From Streptomyces sp. RPA4-2 (GTDB lineage: Bacteria > Actinomycetota > Actinomycetes > Streptomycetales > Streptomycetaceae), in NCBI RefSeq assembly GCF_012273515.2, contig NZ_CP050975.2, positions 4,464,001-4,528,000 on the forward strand: a stretch of DNA of 64,000 nucleotides, written 5' to 3'. The notes under the pieces were generated by a model. The model did not search any database. It saw only the letters and a list, made by a program, of their open reading frames with translations, and was not told where the DNA came from. The position numbers and the translations under genes are program-made. This document shows positions 45,219 to 53,846 of the stretch, piece by piece (the stretch's first letter is position 1; each line of letters opens with the position of its first letter).

Positions 45219-46474
45219 GCGGCGGCCTCCGGGAGGCTGGCCGTGAGGGTGTTCAGGAGCTGGCTGTAGGCGTGGGCGGCTTGGTGGATGACGACGCCGT
45301 TGCCGAGGATCTTGAGCTGATCGGAGCGGGACAGGCCCAGGTCGGGCCCAGTGACCCAGCCGGGATCGGCGCCCATCATCCATTCGACGAACGCGGGAGA
45401 CAGACGATGGTTGCCCTTGGTGCCTGGTTCGGTCGGTTCGGGTGCGGGGCGGCCCAGGACGGTTTCCCAGCGGTGGATGGCGGGTCCGTAGTCGGTGCCG
45501 TTGGTGGCGATCCACCGGTCGTCGAGGCGGACGGCCTGGCCGGGCAGGTAGTAGTTGCCGGCCGTGTCGCGCTGGTTGGGTCCGCCGTGTGGCCCGTCCG
45601 ATGCTTTGGGGGTGGGCAGCAGGTTGACGACCACCTCGTTCAGCGGGCGGGAGTTGGTGCCGAGCAGGTTGGAGGCGCCGGACTTCCAGTCCCGGGCGGC
45701 GGGGGTGGGCAGCAGCGTGACGGCGGTGCGCAGGTTCATCCCACCCCGCCGTTTGGGCGAGGTGCCAGGGCCGCCTGTGCCGTCGGCGGCGGCCGGAGTC
45801 GGCAACAGCCTCAAGTGCCCGTCGGGGGCAGTAAGAACACCACTTCGTCCTCCAGCGTGGGCCCGTGCCCGCCCGCCTTGCGCTTGTCCGGGTGCTGCGG
45901 TCCGCCGTTGCGTCCGAGCTGGGAGGTGGGGGTCTTCAGCAGCGGGATAGGCGACGGCGAACCAGCGGTCGCGCCGGTGGCAGGCTCCGACTTCGGGATC
46001 TCCAGCGCGTAGGCACATCCATCGTGCGTCGTACCCGATCGCGGCCAGGTCGGCGGCGACGACGTCGAGGCCCCGGGAACGGATGGCGGCGACGTTTTCC
46101 AGGAACACGAGTCGGGGTCGAAGGTGGCGAATGGCGTGGGCGACGGTTTTCCAGAGTCCTGAGCGGTCACCGGCGATTCCTCCCCGAGGTCCGGCGTTGG
46201 AGATGTCCTGGCAGGGGAAGCCGGCGGTCAGCGCAGCCGGTCGGGGCATCGTCGCGGCCAGAGCGGGCCAGTCGACGGCGGTGATGTCGCCCACGTTGCG
46301 GGCGTGGGGCAGGCGGGCGGCCAGCAGCCGGGAGGCGGCCGGGTCCTTCTCGCCGACCACGACCGTGGTCAGGCCGGTGACGGCTTCCACGGCCTGGTCC
46401 AGCGCACTGGAGCCGGTGCACAGACTCACGTTGCCTTCCTCGGAGGGGAGGGCATGGGGGACGGTTTGGGGCAT
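45215..46474 (-). CDS. DNA cytosine-5 methyltransferase with a 39-codon out-of-frame stretch
   Basis: 419 residues as the frame reads. AdoMet and catalytic blocks are present: FPCQDISNAG (the PCQ nucleophile loop), LVFLENVAAIRSRG (ENV), RRDRWFAVAYP, and the final motif DQLKILGNGVVIHQA. LLPTPAAADG-type repeats in the middle are typical of this phage and element family. Between about 45829 and 45944 the family-like sequence (LLKTPTSQLGRNGGPQHPDK, then AGGHGPTLEDEV) lies in another frame, so the annotated frame is garbled there. The two shifts cancel out. No restriction enzyme gene is nearby; it may protect the element DNA. Confidence 0.85.
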   Translation of the reverse strand: MPQTVPHALPSEEGNVSLCTGSSALDQAVEAVTGLTTVVVGEKDPAASRLLAARLPHARNVGDITAVDWPALAATMPRPAALTAGFPCQDISNAGPRGGIAGDRSGLWKTVAHAIRHLRPRLVFLENVAAIRSRGLDVVAADLAAIGYDARWMCLRAGDPEVGACHRRDRWFAVAYPAAEDPHLPARTQRRTAAPGQAQGGRARAHAGGRSGVLTAPDGHLRLLPTPAAADGTGGPGTSPKRRGGMNLRTAVTLLPTPAARDWKSGASNLLGTNSRPLNEVVVNLLPTPKASDGPHGGPNQRDTAGNYYLPGQAVRLDDRWIATNGTDYGPAIHRWETVLGRPAPEPTEPGTKGNHRLSPAFVEWMMGADPGWVTGPDLGLSRSDQLKILGNGVVIHQAAHAYSQLLNTLTASLPEAAA

Positions 46475-46563
46475 CCTGGTCTCTCCACTGTTCAGTTGGA
46501 CGGGTGGTGGGCAAGGGCGGCCCCGGATTCATTGGCGTGAGACGGGGGCCGCCCTTGGCGTAG

Positions 46564-47028
46564 CTAGCTGTAGAAGCGATTGCGCTTGATCACGGCCTTG
46601 CGGATGTTGACGGTGGTCCCGCCGCGGCGATCGCCGCCCGCGCTGAAGATCTGTACGGCGATCCATCCGCCGAAGATGACGGCGGCCAGGATGATGAGTT
46701 GGGTGATGAGGGCGGTGAGGGCGGCGATGAACGTCGTCAGGAGCAGCAGTCCGCCGCACACCGCGAGGAATCCCACGCCCCCGAGGGCGACGTTCACGGC
46801 GGCGCGGGAGACGGCCGGCTTGGCCACGGCCGGTTCCGGCTGCATGGGGTTGATGGCGTAGCCGGTGACGACCCGCCCGTCGGGCAGGACGACGCTCGCC
46901 ACGCTCGGGATGCTGCCGGGCTGCATGGGCAGGAGCGGCATCGCGTGTGCGGGTGCGAGCGGGGCGGGGTGGTGGACCACGGCCGCCGTGTCGTATCCGG
47001 CCGAGCGGTAGGTGGTGGGTTCGTTCAC
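46564..47028 (-). CDS. Spread-type membrane protein (SpdB-like)
   Basis: 154 residues from a GTG at 47028 (GGAG upstream). The N-terminal half is Pro/Ala-rich with LAPAHAMPLLPMQPGS; two membrane helices follow (VNVALGGVGFLAVCGGLLLL and LTALITQLIILAAVIFGGWI), then a basic tail. Similar proteins between tra and rep genes in Streptomyces plasmids (DUF6251/Spd group) help the plasmid move through the septated mycelium. Confidence 0.75.
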   Translation of the reverse strand: MNEPTTYRSAGYDTAAVVHHPAPLAPAHAMPLLPMQPGSIPSVASVVLPDGRVVTGYAINPMQPEPAVAKPAVSRAAVNVALGGVGFLAVCGGLLLLTTFIAALTALITQLIILAAVIFGGWIAVQIFSAGGDRRGGTTVNIRKAVIKRNRFYS

Positions 47029-47043
47029 GGCGTGGTCTCCGTT

Positions 47044-47238
47044 CTAGCGGCCGGTGTCGGCGAGGGCGCCGGTCACGGCCGTGACGAGTTGGTTGACGGT
47101 TCCGGCCGCGCCGGTGTCGGCGAGGTAGAAGCCGAAGAGCGCGACGACGACGGCCGCACCGGCACCGACCGCCCGGAAGCGCAGCAGCATCACGGCGACG
47201 ACGGCGAGGAGCAGGACGACGGGGATGGTGAGGGTCAC
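47044..47238 (-). CDS. Small two-helix membrane protein of the spread region
   Basis: 64 residues, GTG start preceded by GGGAG. Almost wholly hydrophobic: LTIPVVLLLAVVAVMLLRF and AAVVVALFGFYLADTG, then an amphipathic tail. The family occurs with SpdB-like proteins in AICEs; a role in intramycelial spread is inferred from position. Confidence 0.7.
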   Translation of the reverse strand: MTLTIPVVLLLAVVAVMLLRFRAVGAGAAVVVALFGFYLADTGAAGTVNQLVTAVTGALADTGR

Positions 47239-47256
47239 GGGTGTCTCCCGGCGGGG

Positions 47257-47508
47257 TCAGCGGGTGCCGGCGCGGTAGGTGCGCGCGGCGCGGTTGTAGA
47301 TCCAGCGGCCGACGCGTATGCGCTTGCCGGTCGCGTCGCAGCGGCGGCAGTCACGACCGCGCTTGAGGCGTCCCTTGCGGTCGTTCTTGAAGGCGTGGCC
47401 CATGCCGTGGCACTTGCGGCAGTCGCCGAACGGGCTCAGCCAGCACCGACCGACGTAACCAAGCGTGACGACGAGTAGGCATGCGATAGCAAGGAGGGGA
47501 AGGCTCAT
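47257..47508 (-). CDS. Membrane protein with DnaJ-like zinc motif (spread region)
   Basis: 83 residues. One N-terminal helix (LLAIACLLVVTLGYVG), then two half-sites CRKCHGMGH and CRRCDATGK that together form a CxxCxGxG-type zinc site as in DnaJ. The basic end is RWIYNRAARTYRAGTR. Such proteins accompany TraB in Streptomyces elements. Function unknown. Confidence 0.75.
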   Translation of the reverse strand: MSLPLLAIACLLVVTLGYVGRCWLSPFGDCRKCHGMGHAFKNDRKGRLKRGRDCRRCDATGKRIRVGRWIYNRAARTYRAGTR

Positions 47509-47603
47509 CAGGGGCCTCTCGGAGGGGTTTTCGAGGGTTTCCGCAGGTGGGCCGCTATCTGCTAGCGGCCTGATCAGGTGTGGTTTGGGTTGCTAGCAGG
47601 GTT

Positions 47604-47637
47604 GCTACCGGTAGCGACGTCCGCCGCTACCGGTAGC
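47604..47637. promoter_or_regulatory. Two copies of palindrome GCTACCGGTAGC after traB
   Basis: Copies at 47604-47615 and 47626-47637, 22 bp (two helix turns) apart; GTTGCTAGCAGG-like variants lie just before. It sits immediately past the TraB stop, where Streptomyces plasmids hold the clt transfer locus. It could be the TraB target, a terminator or an operator. Confidence 0.45.
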
Positions 47638-47649
47638 ACCCTCCGACCC

Positions 47650-49878
47650 CTATCCGGCGTCCCTGTTCTGGTTGCGCTGCGTAATCGCGGTGGCGATGTC
47701 GTCGCGCTTGATGCCGCGCTTGTTGACCTGTTCGCCGTCGATGCGCCGGCTGATCTGCCCGGTGCCGATCCCGAACGGCTTGAGCGCGGCCGTGAGGGCT
47801 TCCGCCTTCGGCTTGGCCTCCAGCTCCGCCCACGGCCCGTAGGTCTCGGGGCGCAGGTCGGCGAGCCGGTCCACGATGGTCTCGGACCACACCTTGGCCT
47901 CGCCCTTGCCGAGGACGGCGGCGACGTCGTCCAGGATCGTCGCTGACACCTCCGGTGCCGGTGCCTCGCCGGCCGCGTCCCCGGACAGGGTGCCTTCGGC
48001 CTCGCGCAGGGCGGCGGCGCGGGTGAGGATGCGGTCGGCATCACGGCCGTCGGCGAGGTAGGTGCGGACGATCCCGGAGTCATCCGACATGCCCTTGAGC
48101 AGACCGACGCCCTTGTGGGACTTCAGCAGCTTGGACGCGTCCAGACCCTCCGAGTACGAGCCGGCGCCGAGGATCGTGTCGGACACCTGGTAGGCGCCGA
48201 CCCGCAGCGCGAACCGTGCCTGATGCTGGTCACGCAGCTCGGACGGGCAGGCCTTGTCGTCCGGCTTCTGCGTCGCCGTCATCACCGAGACACCCACGGC
48301 CGGCGCGACGCGGGCGAGGTAGACCATCAGGGACAGGATCTCCTTGCCGTGCTCGGGGTGGGTCAGGTACTCCTGCACCTCATCCACCACGAACAGCGTC
48401 AGGGGCATGTTCAGCTTCTTGTCCCGGCTGATCTCCGGGGTGAGCTTGCCCTCCGGGCAGACGTGCAACGGCAGTTCGGACAGCCGGTGGTAGCGGTCCT
48501 CGACGTCCGCCTTCAACTCCCGCAGCGAGGTGAGCAGGTGCTGCACCGGGTCCATGCCGTTCTTGGGCACGATGCCGAACCCGATGCGGTGGGCGACCTT
48601 GGCGAACGTGCGCCAGTCCGGCGACGCCTTCCCATCGAACACATACAACCGGACGTACGGGTCCAACGCCGCGGCGAGGGCGATCGTGCGGGCGGAGAAC
48701 GTCTTGCCCTGCCGCGGGACGGCGCCGACCAGCAGGGACAGCCACAGCATCGACGCCATGACCGGGTTGCCGCGCTCGTCGACACCCCAGGGGAACGGCT
48801 TCCAGAAGTCCACCCGAGTCGCCCCGAGCAGCGGCGACTTGCCCGACGGCACGGCGAGCGGGTCACGGTCGGCGATCCAGTACGACACCCGCCGGCCGCT
48901 CGTCTCGTCCTTGTCCAGGAACAGTTGCGTCGGGGCGATGTCCATGCCGGAGGCGAGGCGGCCGTGCGCCTTCATCGCGTCCTCGAACGTCTTGCCGTAG
49001 GGCAGATCCACCACGACCCGCCATCCGTCGCCGTCCCGGCCGATCGGCCGCGGGAAGGCAACCGTCTGATCCTTGCTGGTCAGCCCAGCGACCTCGTGCG
49101 CGCGGATCACGATGTCCGAGGACAGCCGGCGCTTGCGGAACGTCACCTTCGCCATGTCGATCAGCGGCCGGTCCGCGGGCGCCCCGACCACACCGAATGT
49201 GGTGGTCAGCGTAGCTATGGCCAGCAGGAGCAGCCACGACGGCGCCATGACGTACAGGGTCAGGGCGGCGGCGAGGCCGACCATGGACGCGATGGCGGCG
49301 ACGATCCCGCGCAACCGGACGCGGTCGTTGCGCTGCCGCGACAACTTCAGGTACTCAGCCGCGTCCTCCGCGGCCACGGCCGCAAGCCTGAGCGTCTTTC
49401 CCTCTGCGTCGAACACCCACCGGCCGGTCGCGGTCGACCACCGCCAGGCGCCGCGGGGCGCGTACAGGCAGATCTTCGGCGTGTAGACCAGCGGCAGCCG
49501 CACCGCGTGATACCCGACGACAGCCGAGTAGTGCCGTACCGCCCACTTGCGTACCGCGGTGCGCTGGTCAGGGAGTTTGACCCAGTCGGGCAGCACCGGG
49601 AGACGGTTCTTGTCGCGCTCCTGCATCCATTCCGCGGCCGAGGGCGGGTAGGCCTCGCGGGGCGGGTCGACCGGGGCGCCGTCGGTCAGGCCGTCGGCCT
49701 CCGGGTCGTCGGTGTCGGGGAGTTCGGCCTCCCACTCCCCCGGCTTCACCACACCCTCGCTCGGGGCGATCGGGTCGGGGTCGGTCTTCTTCTTCAGCGG
49801 GAACGGCAGCACGTCGGCCGCCGGCCGCTCGATGCCCTCCGGGTCCCCGGCGGACGTGAAGGTGGTGGTCTCGGTCAC
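47650..49878 (-). CDS. traB: TraB-type FtsK/SpoIIIE DNA translocase
   Basis: 742 residues from the GTG at 49878 (GAAGGAG upstream). An acidic N-terminal part, then two membrane helices (IVAAIASMVGLAAALTLYVM and LLLLAIATLTTTFGVVGA), then the motor domain with Walker A AVPRQGKTFSAR and Walker B TLFVVDEVQEYL. The C-terminal part after about residue 640 resembles the winged helix that reads the clt repeats (FGIGTGQISRRIDGE). It forms a hexameric pump that moves double-stranded element DNA across the hyphal envelope. Confidence 0.95.
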   Translation of the reverse strand: MTETTTFTSAGDPEGIERPAADVLPFPLKKKTDPDPIAPSEGVVKPGEWEAELPDTDDPEADGLTDGAPVDPPREAYPPSAAEWMQERDKNRLPVLPDWVKLPDQRTAVRKWAVRHYSAVVGYHAVRLPLVYTPKICLYAPRGAWRWSTATGRWVFDAEGKTLRLAAVAAEDAAEYLKLSRQRNDRVRLRGIVAAIASMVGLAAALTLYVMAPSWLLLLAIATLTTTFGVVGAPADRPLIDMAKVTFRKRRLSSDIVIRAHEVAGLTSKDQTVAFPRPIGRDGDGWRVVVDLPYGKTFEDAMKAHGRLASGMDIAPTQLFLDKDETSGRRVSYWIADRDPLAVPSGKSPLLGATRVDFWKPFPWGVDERGNPVMASMLWLSLLVGAVPRQGKTFSARTIALAAALDPYVRLYVFDGKASPDWRTFAKVAHRIGFGIVPKNGMDPVQHLLTSLRELKADVEDRYHRLSELPLHVCPEGKLTPEISRDKKLNMPLTLFVVDEVQEYLTHPEHGKEILSLMVYLARVAPAVGVSVMTATQKPDDKACPSELRDQHQARFALRVGAYQVSDTILGAGSYSEGLDASKLLKSHKGVGLLKGMSDDSGIVRTYLADGRDADRILTRAAALREAEGTLSGDAAGEAPAPEVSATILDDVAAVLGKGEAKVWSETIVDRLADLRPETYGPWAELEAKPKAEALTAALKPFGIGTGQISRRIDGEQVNKRGIKRDDIATAITQRNQNRDAG

Positions 49879-49963
49879 GATGTACGTACTCCTTCGGGAG
49901 TCGACGGGTCCGGCCGGCTTGCTGTGGAAGGTCGGGCGGCCGGACCCGGGATTCACGGGTGGT

Positions 49964-50301
49964 TCAGGCGGCGCGCTGTTCTTCGGGATAGGCGCAGGTC
50001 ACGCACGATCCGAGCGAGGTGGGGATGACGTATCCGGCATCCCTACGGCACTCGGGGCAGGTGCGGCGGGCGCGCATCATCGCGGCGTGAGCCCGCCACC
50101 GGCCCGGCGTCATCGGCCGGACCGGCTTGGCGAGGTCGACGCGGTACAGGTAGGCGACCAACGGCGGACGGCCCCGCCGCCGCGGGCGTTCGAGCTGAGC
50201 GGCAACGTCCTGCCCACCGGGCCGCAGGTTCCGGGCCCGGAGTTGGCGGCGGGTGGCGTAGCCGTCCGGGGCGAGGTGCCACCGGAAAACAGGCAGCGTG
50301 C

Positions 50302-50305
<4 letters not shown>
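49964..50305 (-). CDS. RRQRL-motif zinc-binding protein
   Basis: 113 residues. The family signature is TRRQLRARNLRPGGQ, then VAYLYRVDLAKPVRPMT and a zinc ribbon CPECRRDAGYV with CVTC. Very common in AICEs next to traB; function not known. Overlaps the GGDEF gene by 4 bp. Confidence 0.85.
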
Positions 50306-50912
<607 letters not shown>

Positions 50913-50916
<4 letters not shown>

Positions 50917-52034
50917 GGCGCCACCGCCCCGGCGGCACGTTCGGCGAGCAGGGCGTCCCGCAGCTTGCGGGCGTTCGCCGGGGAGGTGCGCAGGGCCCGG
51001 CGGATGCCCTCGCCGGTTACCTCCTGATCGGTCAGACCGGCGGTCGCCTTGCGCGCCTCGGTCATCAGTTGCTCGAAGGTGCGCCGGGGACGGGCCGACT
51101 TCGCGGCGTCCGGTACTCGCCCGGTCGCCCGATTCGGCCGGGCCGATTCCGCCGGGACCGATCGGGCCGCCGGTGCGATCGGGACCGGCTTTACCGCCGG
51201 GGCAACGGCGCGCATCGGCTTCACGCTGGCTCCCGACTTTCCCAGGTCGACCGGGGCCGGATCGGGCACGGCAAGCCGTGTCAGCACGATCGTGGGCTCG
51301 CTCGATACAGGCAGGTCAGGGGTAGACCGTTCTCGACTACTTCCGGCTGATTCCTCAGCATTTTCGATCGGGGTGGGATCGAGTGCGGCGGGGGTGAACA
51401 TCGCGGCGAGCGCGGCGTCCGCGCCGGTCGTGACGCGCTGACGCTGAACGTCCAGCAGCCTCGATCCGAGCGTCGCGTCGCCGGTCCCGACCTGTCGGGC
51501 AAGTCGCCATGACGTGCGGTCCGACCGCTTGCGGGCGCCCTTGCTGGGGTGGTTGGCGGCGCGGGCCCGGTGGTAGGCGAGGGACCGCACGACGGCCGCC
51601 GATCGGCGTTCGGCTTCCGCGTCGTGTCCGCTGGTGTGGACGACGATGCGGCGGGCGAGGAACGCGGCACCTTCGGCGGACGCGCACATGCCCATCGGGG
51701 TCACGGCGTAGATGACGGTGTGACCGGCGTCCGTGCCCGCGGTCGCGGCCATCACCGACGCGGCGGCCGGCAGGGCCCACAGCCCGAGGCGGATCGTGTG
51801 GGGCGAGGACTGTCCCAGCATCGTCAGACCGAGCAGGACCAGGGCGAGGACGGCCGTGGCGCCCTCACCGGCGGCGACCGCGCCGAGCGCGGTCCCCCGC
51901 CCGTAAGCGGCGCTGATGTTGCTGAACGTCCCCGCACCACCGGCAACACCAGTGGCGACCATCGGGACGAACGCGGCCGTCAGCACGACCTTCTGCGCCC
52001 GGCTCAACGGCCGGCGGGAGACCGTGGCGCTCAT
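50913..52034 (-). CDS. AICE membrane protein (DUF2637-like)
   Basis: 373 residues from the ATG at 52034; the open frame further up is extension. Four membrane helices in the first 150 residues (VVLTAAFVPMVATGVAGGAG, ATAVLALVLLGLTMLG and others) resemble DUF2637/SpdB proteins. A long Pro/Ala linker follows, then a C-terminal helix-turn-helix-like part (RRTFEQLMTEARKATAGLT, VTGEGIRRALRTSPANARKL) like SpdB/TraSA-associated proteins. Possibly a DNA-contacting spread protein; inferred. Overlaps neighbours by 4 bp at both ends. Confidence 0.75.
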
Positions 52035-52375
52035 GCCGCACCCGCCCCGGACATCCGCGCGTCGGCGGAAACCTCCGTGAAGCCCATCAGCTCGATGTCC
52101 GCGCCGCCGTACTCGGTCCGTGCGCTCAGCACGCCGGTGCGGTGGTCGCACTGCACGTGGAAGTCGACCGCGTCCGGGGCGATACCAAGCGCCGCCCGCC
52201 ACGCCTCGAACCCGGTGAACCCGCCCTGCGACAGGTGGAACGACAAAGCCAGTCGGTCCGGGAAGATCGAGGAAACGTCGACCACCGGGGCCGGCAAGTC
52301 CGGGAAGTCGAGCGCCAACAGTCGCAACGCCCGCAACGGCGCCGACAGGCCCTCCAGCGTGAGAACGTCGCTCAT
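52031..52375 (-). CDS. Conserved small AICE protein, unknown
   Basis: 114 residues from the ATG at 52375 (MSDVLTLEGLSAPLRALRLL). Contains DFHVQCDHRTGVLSARTEYGG, soluble alpha/beta. The same type of protein is found next to the DUF6284 gene in other AICEs in my recollection; no function known. 4-bp overlaps at both ends. Confidence 0.7.
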   Translation of the reverse strand: MSDVLTLEGLSAPLRALRLLALDFPDLPAPVVDVSSIFPDRLALSFHLSQGGFTGFEAWRAALGIAPDAVDFHVQCDHRTGVLSARTEYGGADIELMGFTEVSADARMSGAGAA

Positions 52376-52635
52376 GCCGCACCGCCCACCGCGTCGGTGG
52401 TGCGGTTGGCGAGGACGCGATACTCGGTCAGGACCCGGGCGAGGGCACGCCGCACGCGGCGGGTGTCGACCTCGTTCGGGGTGCGGTCCATGGCGGTGAT
52501 CTGCGCGTCGATCAGGTCGACGTCCGCCAGGATCAGCGGCATCTCCGACTCGATCGCGTCCAGTTCCGCATCCGTCGGCTCGTTCCAGTCGGCGAACGCG
52601 GTAACGGCTTCCTGAACAGTGACGATGGGACTCAT
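52372..52635 (-). CDS. DUF6284-family protein
   Basis: 87 residues. The signature is VTAFADWNEPTDAELDAIES, then QITAMDRTPNEVDTRRVRRA. A short helical acidic protein typical of AICE regulons. First gene of the 4-bp-overlap chain 52635 to 49964. Confidence 0.85.
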   Translation of the reverse strand: MSPIVTVQEAVTAFADWNEPTDAELDAIESEMPLILADVDLIDAQITAMDRTPNEVDTRRVRRALARVLTEYRVLANRTTDAVGGAA

Positions 52636-52726
52636 TGGGTCGTGTTCTCCCTAGTCGGTGGTACGGCCCGAAGCGGCTCCGGTGCTCGAACACCGGAGCC
52701 GCGCGCCGCTGTGAGGTGAGGTCAGG

Positions 52727-52906
52727 TCAGTCGGTGAGGGTGATACCGGTGGCCGGCCGGTCCTGGCGGGCCAGCTCGTTGCGGATCGCGGTCGTCGCGT
52801 CCGCCTTGCTCACCGGGTGGTCGAAGCGCGCGGTGTCACTGACCTGCTCCCGGTTGCCGGTGCTCAGGTCGGTGACGGTGGCGGTGAAGCTGTGGTCCCT
52901 CTTCAT
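52727..52906 (-). CDS. Small AICE protein, unknown
   Basis: 59 residues from the ATG at 52906 (GGGAGAAAG upstream). MKRDHSFTATVTDLSTGNRE, then a C-terminal helix with SKADATTAIRNEL. Probably the first gene of the leftward transfer transcript. Not recognised by name. Confidence 0.7.
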   Translation of the reverse strand: MKRDHSFTATVTDLSTGNREQVSDTARFDHPVSKADATTAIRNELARQDRPATGITLTD

Positions 52907-53352
52907 GTGCTTTCTCCCGTCCGTGCCGGGTCTCTTCCGGCTCCCTGCCACCCCGCCCGTACAGCACCCGACGAACGGGACCGGACGGGCGGAGGAGGCA
53001 ACCGGCCACAGCCTTTGAGCTGCGGAAAGGTCAGCCGCGCTGTACCACACACCGGGACAGAACCGGTGCGCGCCCGCCCTCTTGTGCGAGGTGGGACGGG
53101 CCTACCTGTCGACCCATCGACCGCCCGTGTGCAGGCGGCTGGATCGGCACACTGTTGAGTTCTCAACCAAGGCGCGCTCACTTCGTACTCACCCCTCGCA
53201 GGGCTTCCCTCCGGGCGCTGTTCGTGCAGGTCAAGCGGTTTCCCCGTTTAGTTGGGGCGACCTCTTGCAGACTAGCTTGCACTAGTCTGCTGTGGTGCAC
53301 AACCCTCGCGGGATGATGCGCACTAGTTCGCTGTAGTGGGTACCCTCAAGAC
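52907..53352. other. Divergent control region of the AICE
   Basis: About 445 bp between the leftward transfer operon and the rightward repressor gene. The 3' part (53230-53345) holds the operators listed separately. A palindrome GTTGAGTTCTCAAC lies at 53153-53166. No gene supported. Confidence 0.5.
53267..53337. promoter_or_regulatory. Candidate operators of the GntR-type repressor
   Basis: GCAGACTAG and CTAGTCTGC form a perfect 9-bp inverted repeat (53267-53290). The core GCACTAGTCTGCTGTGGTG (from 53279) recurs as GCACTAGTTCGCTGTAGTG (from 53319), 40 bp on, ending 15 bp before the repressor start. This is consistent with autorepression by a KorSA-like protein. Confidence 0.65.
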
Positions 53353-53685
53353 ATGACTGTCACTGGAGGGCCTAAGCCGAAGGCGGTGCAGGTCGCGGAT
53401 GCTCTGCGCGGCGACATCAAGAAGATGAACCCGGGGGAAAAACTCCCGTCTCAGCGAGAGTTGATCGACCGGTTCGGGTATGCGAGCCAGACCATCCAGA
53501 ACGGGCTAGCTGCACTCCGGGCCGAGGGGCTGATCGTGTCGGCAGGGAACCTGGGCAACTTCGTCAGCGACGGCTCCGCCCCCGGCGACGTGCGTGATGA
53601 CATCAAAGAAATCCGCTCCCAACTCAAGACGTTGACCGAACGACTCGAAGCGCTGGAAAGCCGCTCCGTACCGGGTGGCGCTTGA
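53353..53685 (+). CDS. GntR-family repressor (KorSA-like)
   Basis: 110 residues. Winged helix-turn-helix: VQVADALRGDIKKMNPGEKL, then PSQRELIDRFGYASQTIQNG. Instead of a ligand domain it has a C-terminal helix (IKEIRSQLKTLTERLEALES) that likely dimerises. In pSAM2 such a regulator (KorSA) keeps replication and transfer off. The operators just upstream support autoregulation. Confidence 0.88.
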   Translation: MTVTGGPKPKAVQVADALRGDIKKMNPGEKLPSQRELIDRFGYASQTIQNGLAALRAEGLIVSAGNLGNFVSDGSAPGDVRDDIKEIRSQLKTLTERLEALESRSVPGGA

Positions 53686-53846
53686 TCTGCAACCAGCATG
53701 GGAGTAACGGAGCGTGTGAGGTAAGTGACAGGCTGGGGACGGCGAGGGGAGGGTGGGGACATGCCCGGTGACACCCCCTGTCCCCTTCCCTGTCCCCCCT
53801 GCCCCGCGCGCGAGACTCGGAGTAGAGGCACTCAGAGGGAGGGCGC

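Noticed and set aside
45008..46012. 334-codon plus-strand frame over prim-pol and methyltransferase
   Set aside because: Gly/Ala/Val-rich antisense shadow with no recognisable domain.
53153..53166. Palindrome GTTGAGTTCTCAAC as part of an rRNA leader
   Set aside because: It reminds me of sequences near actinobacterial rRNA genes, but no rRNA is present and one short palindrome is not enough.
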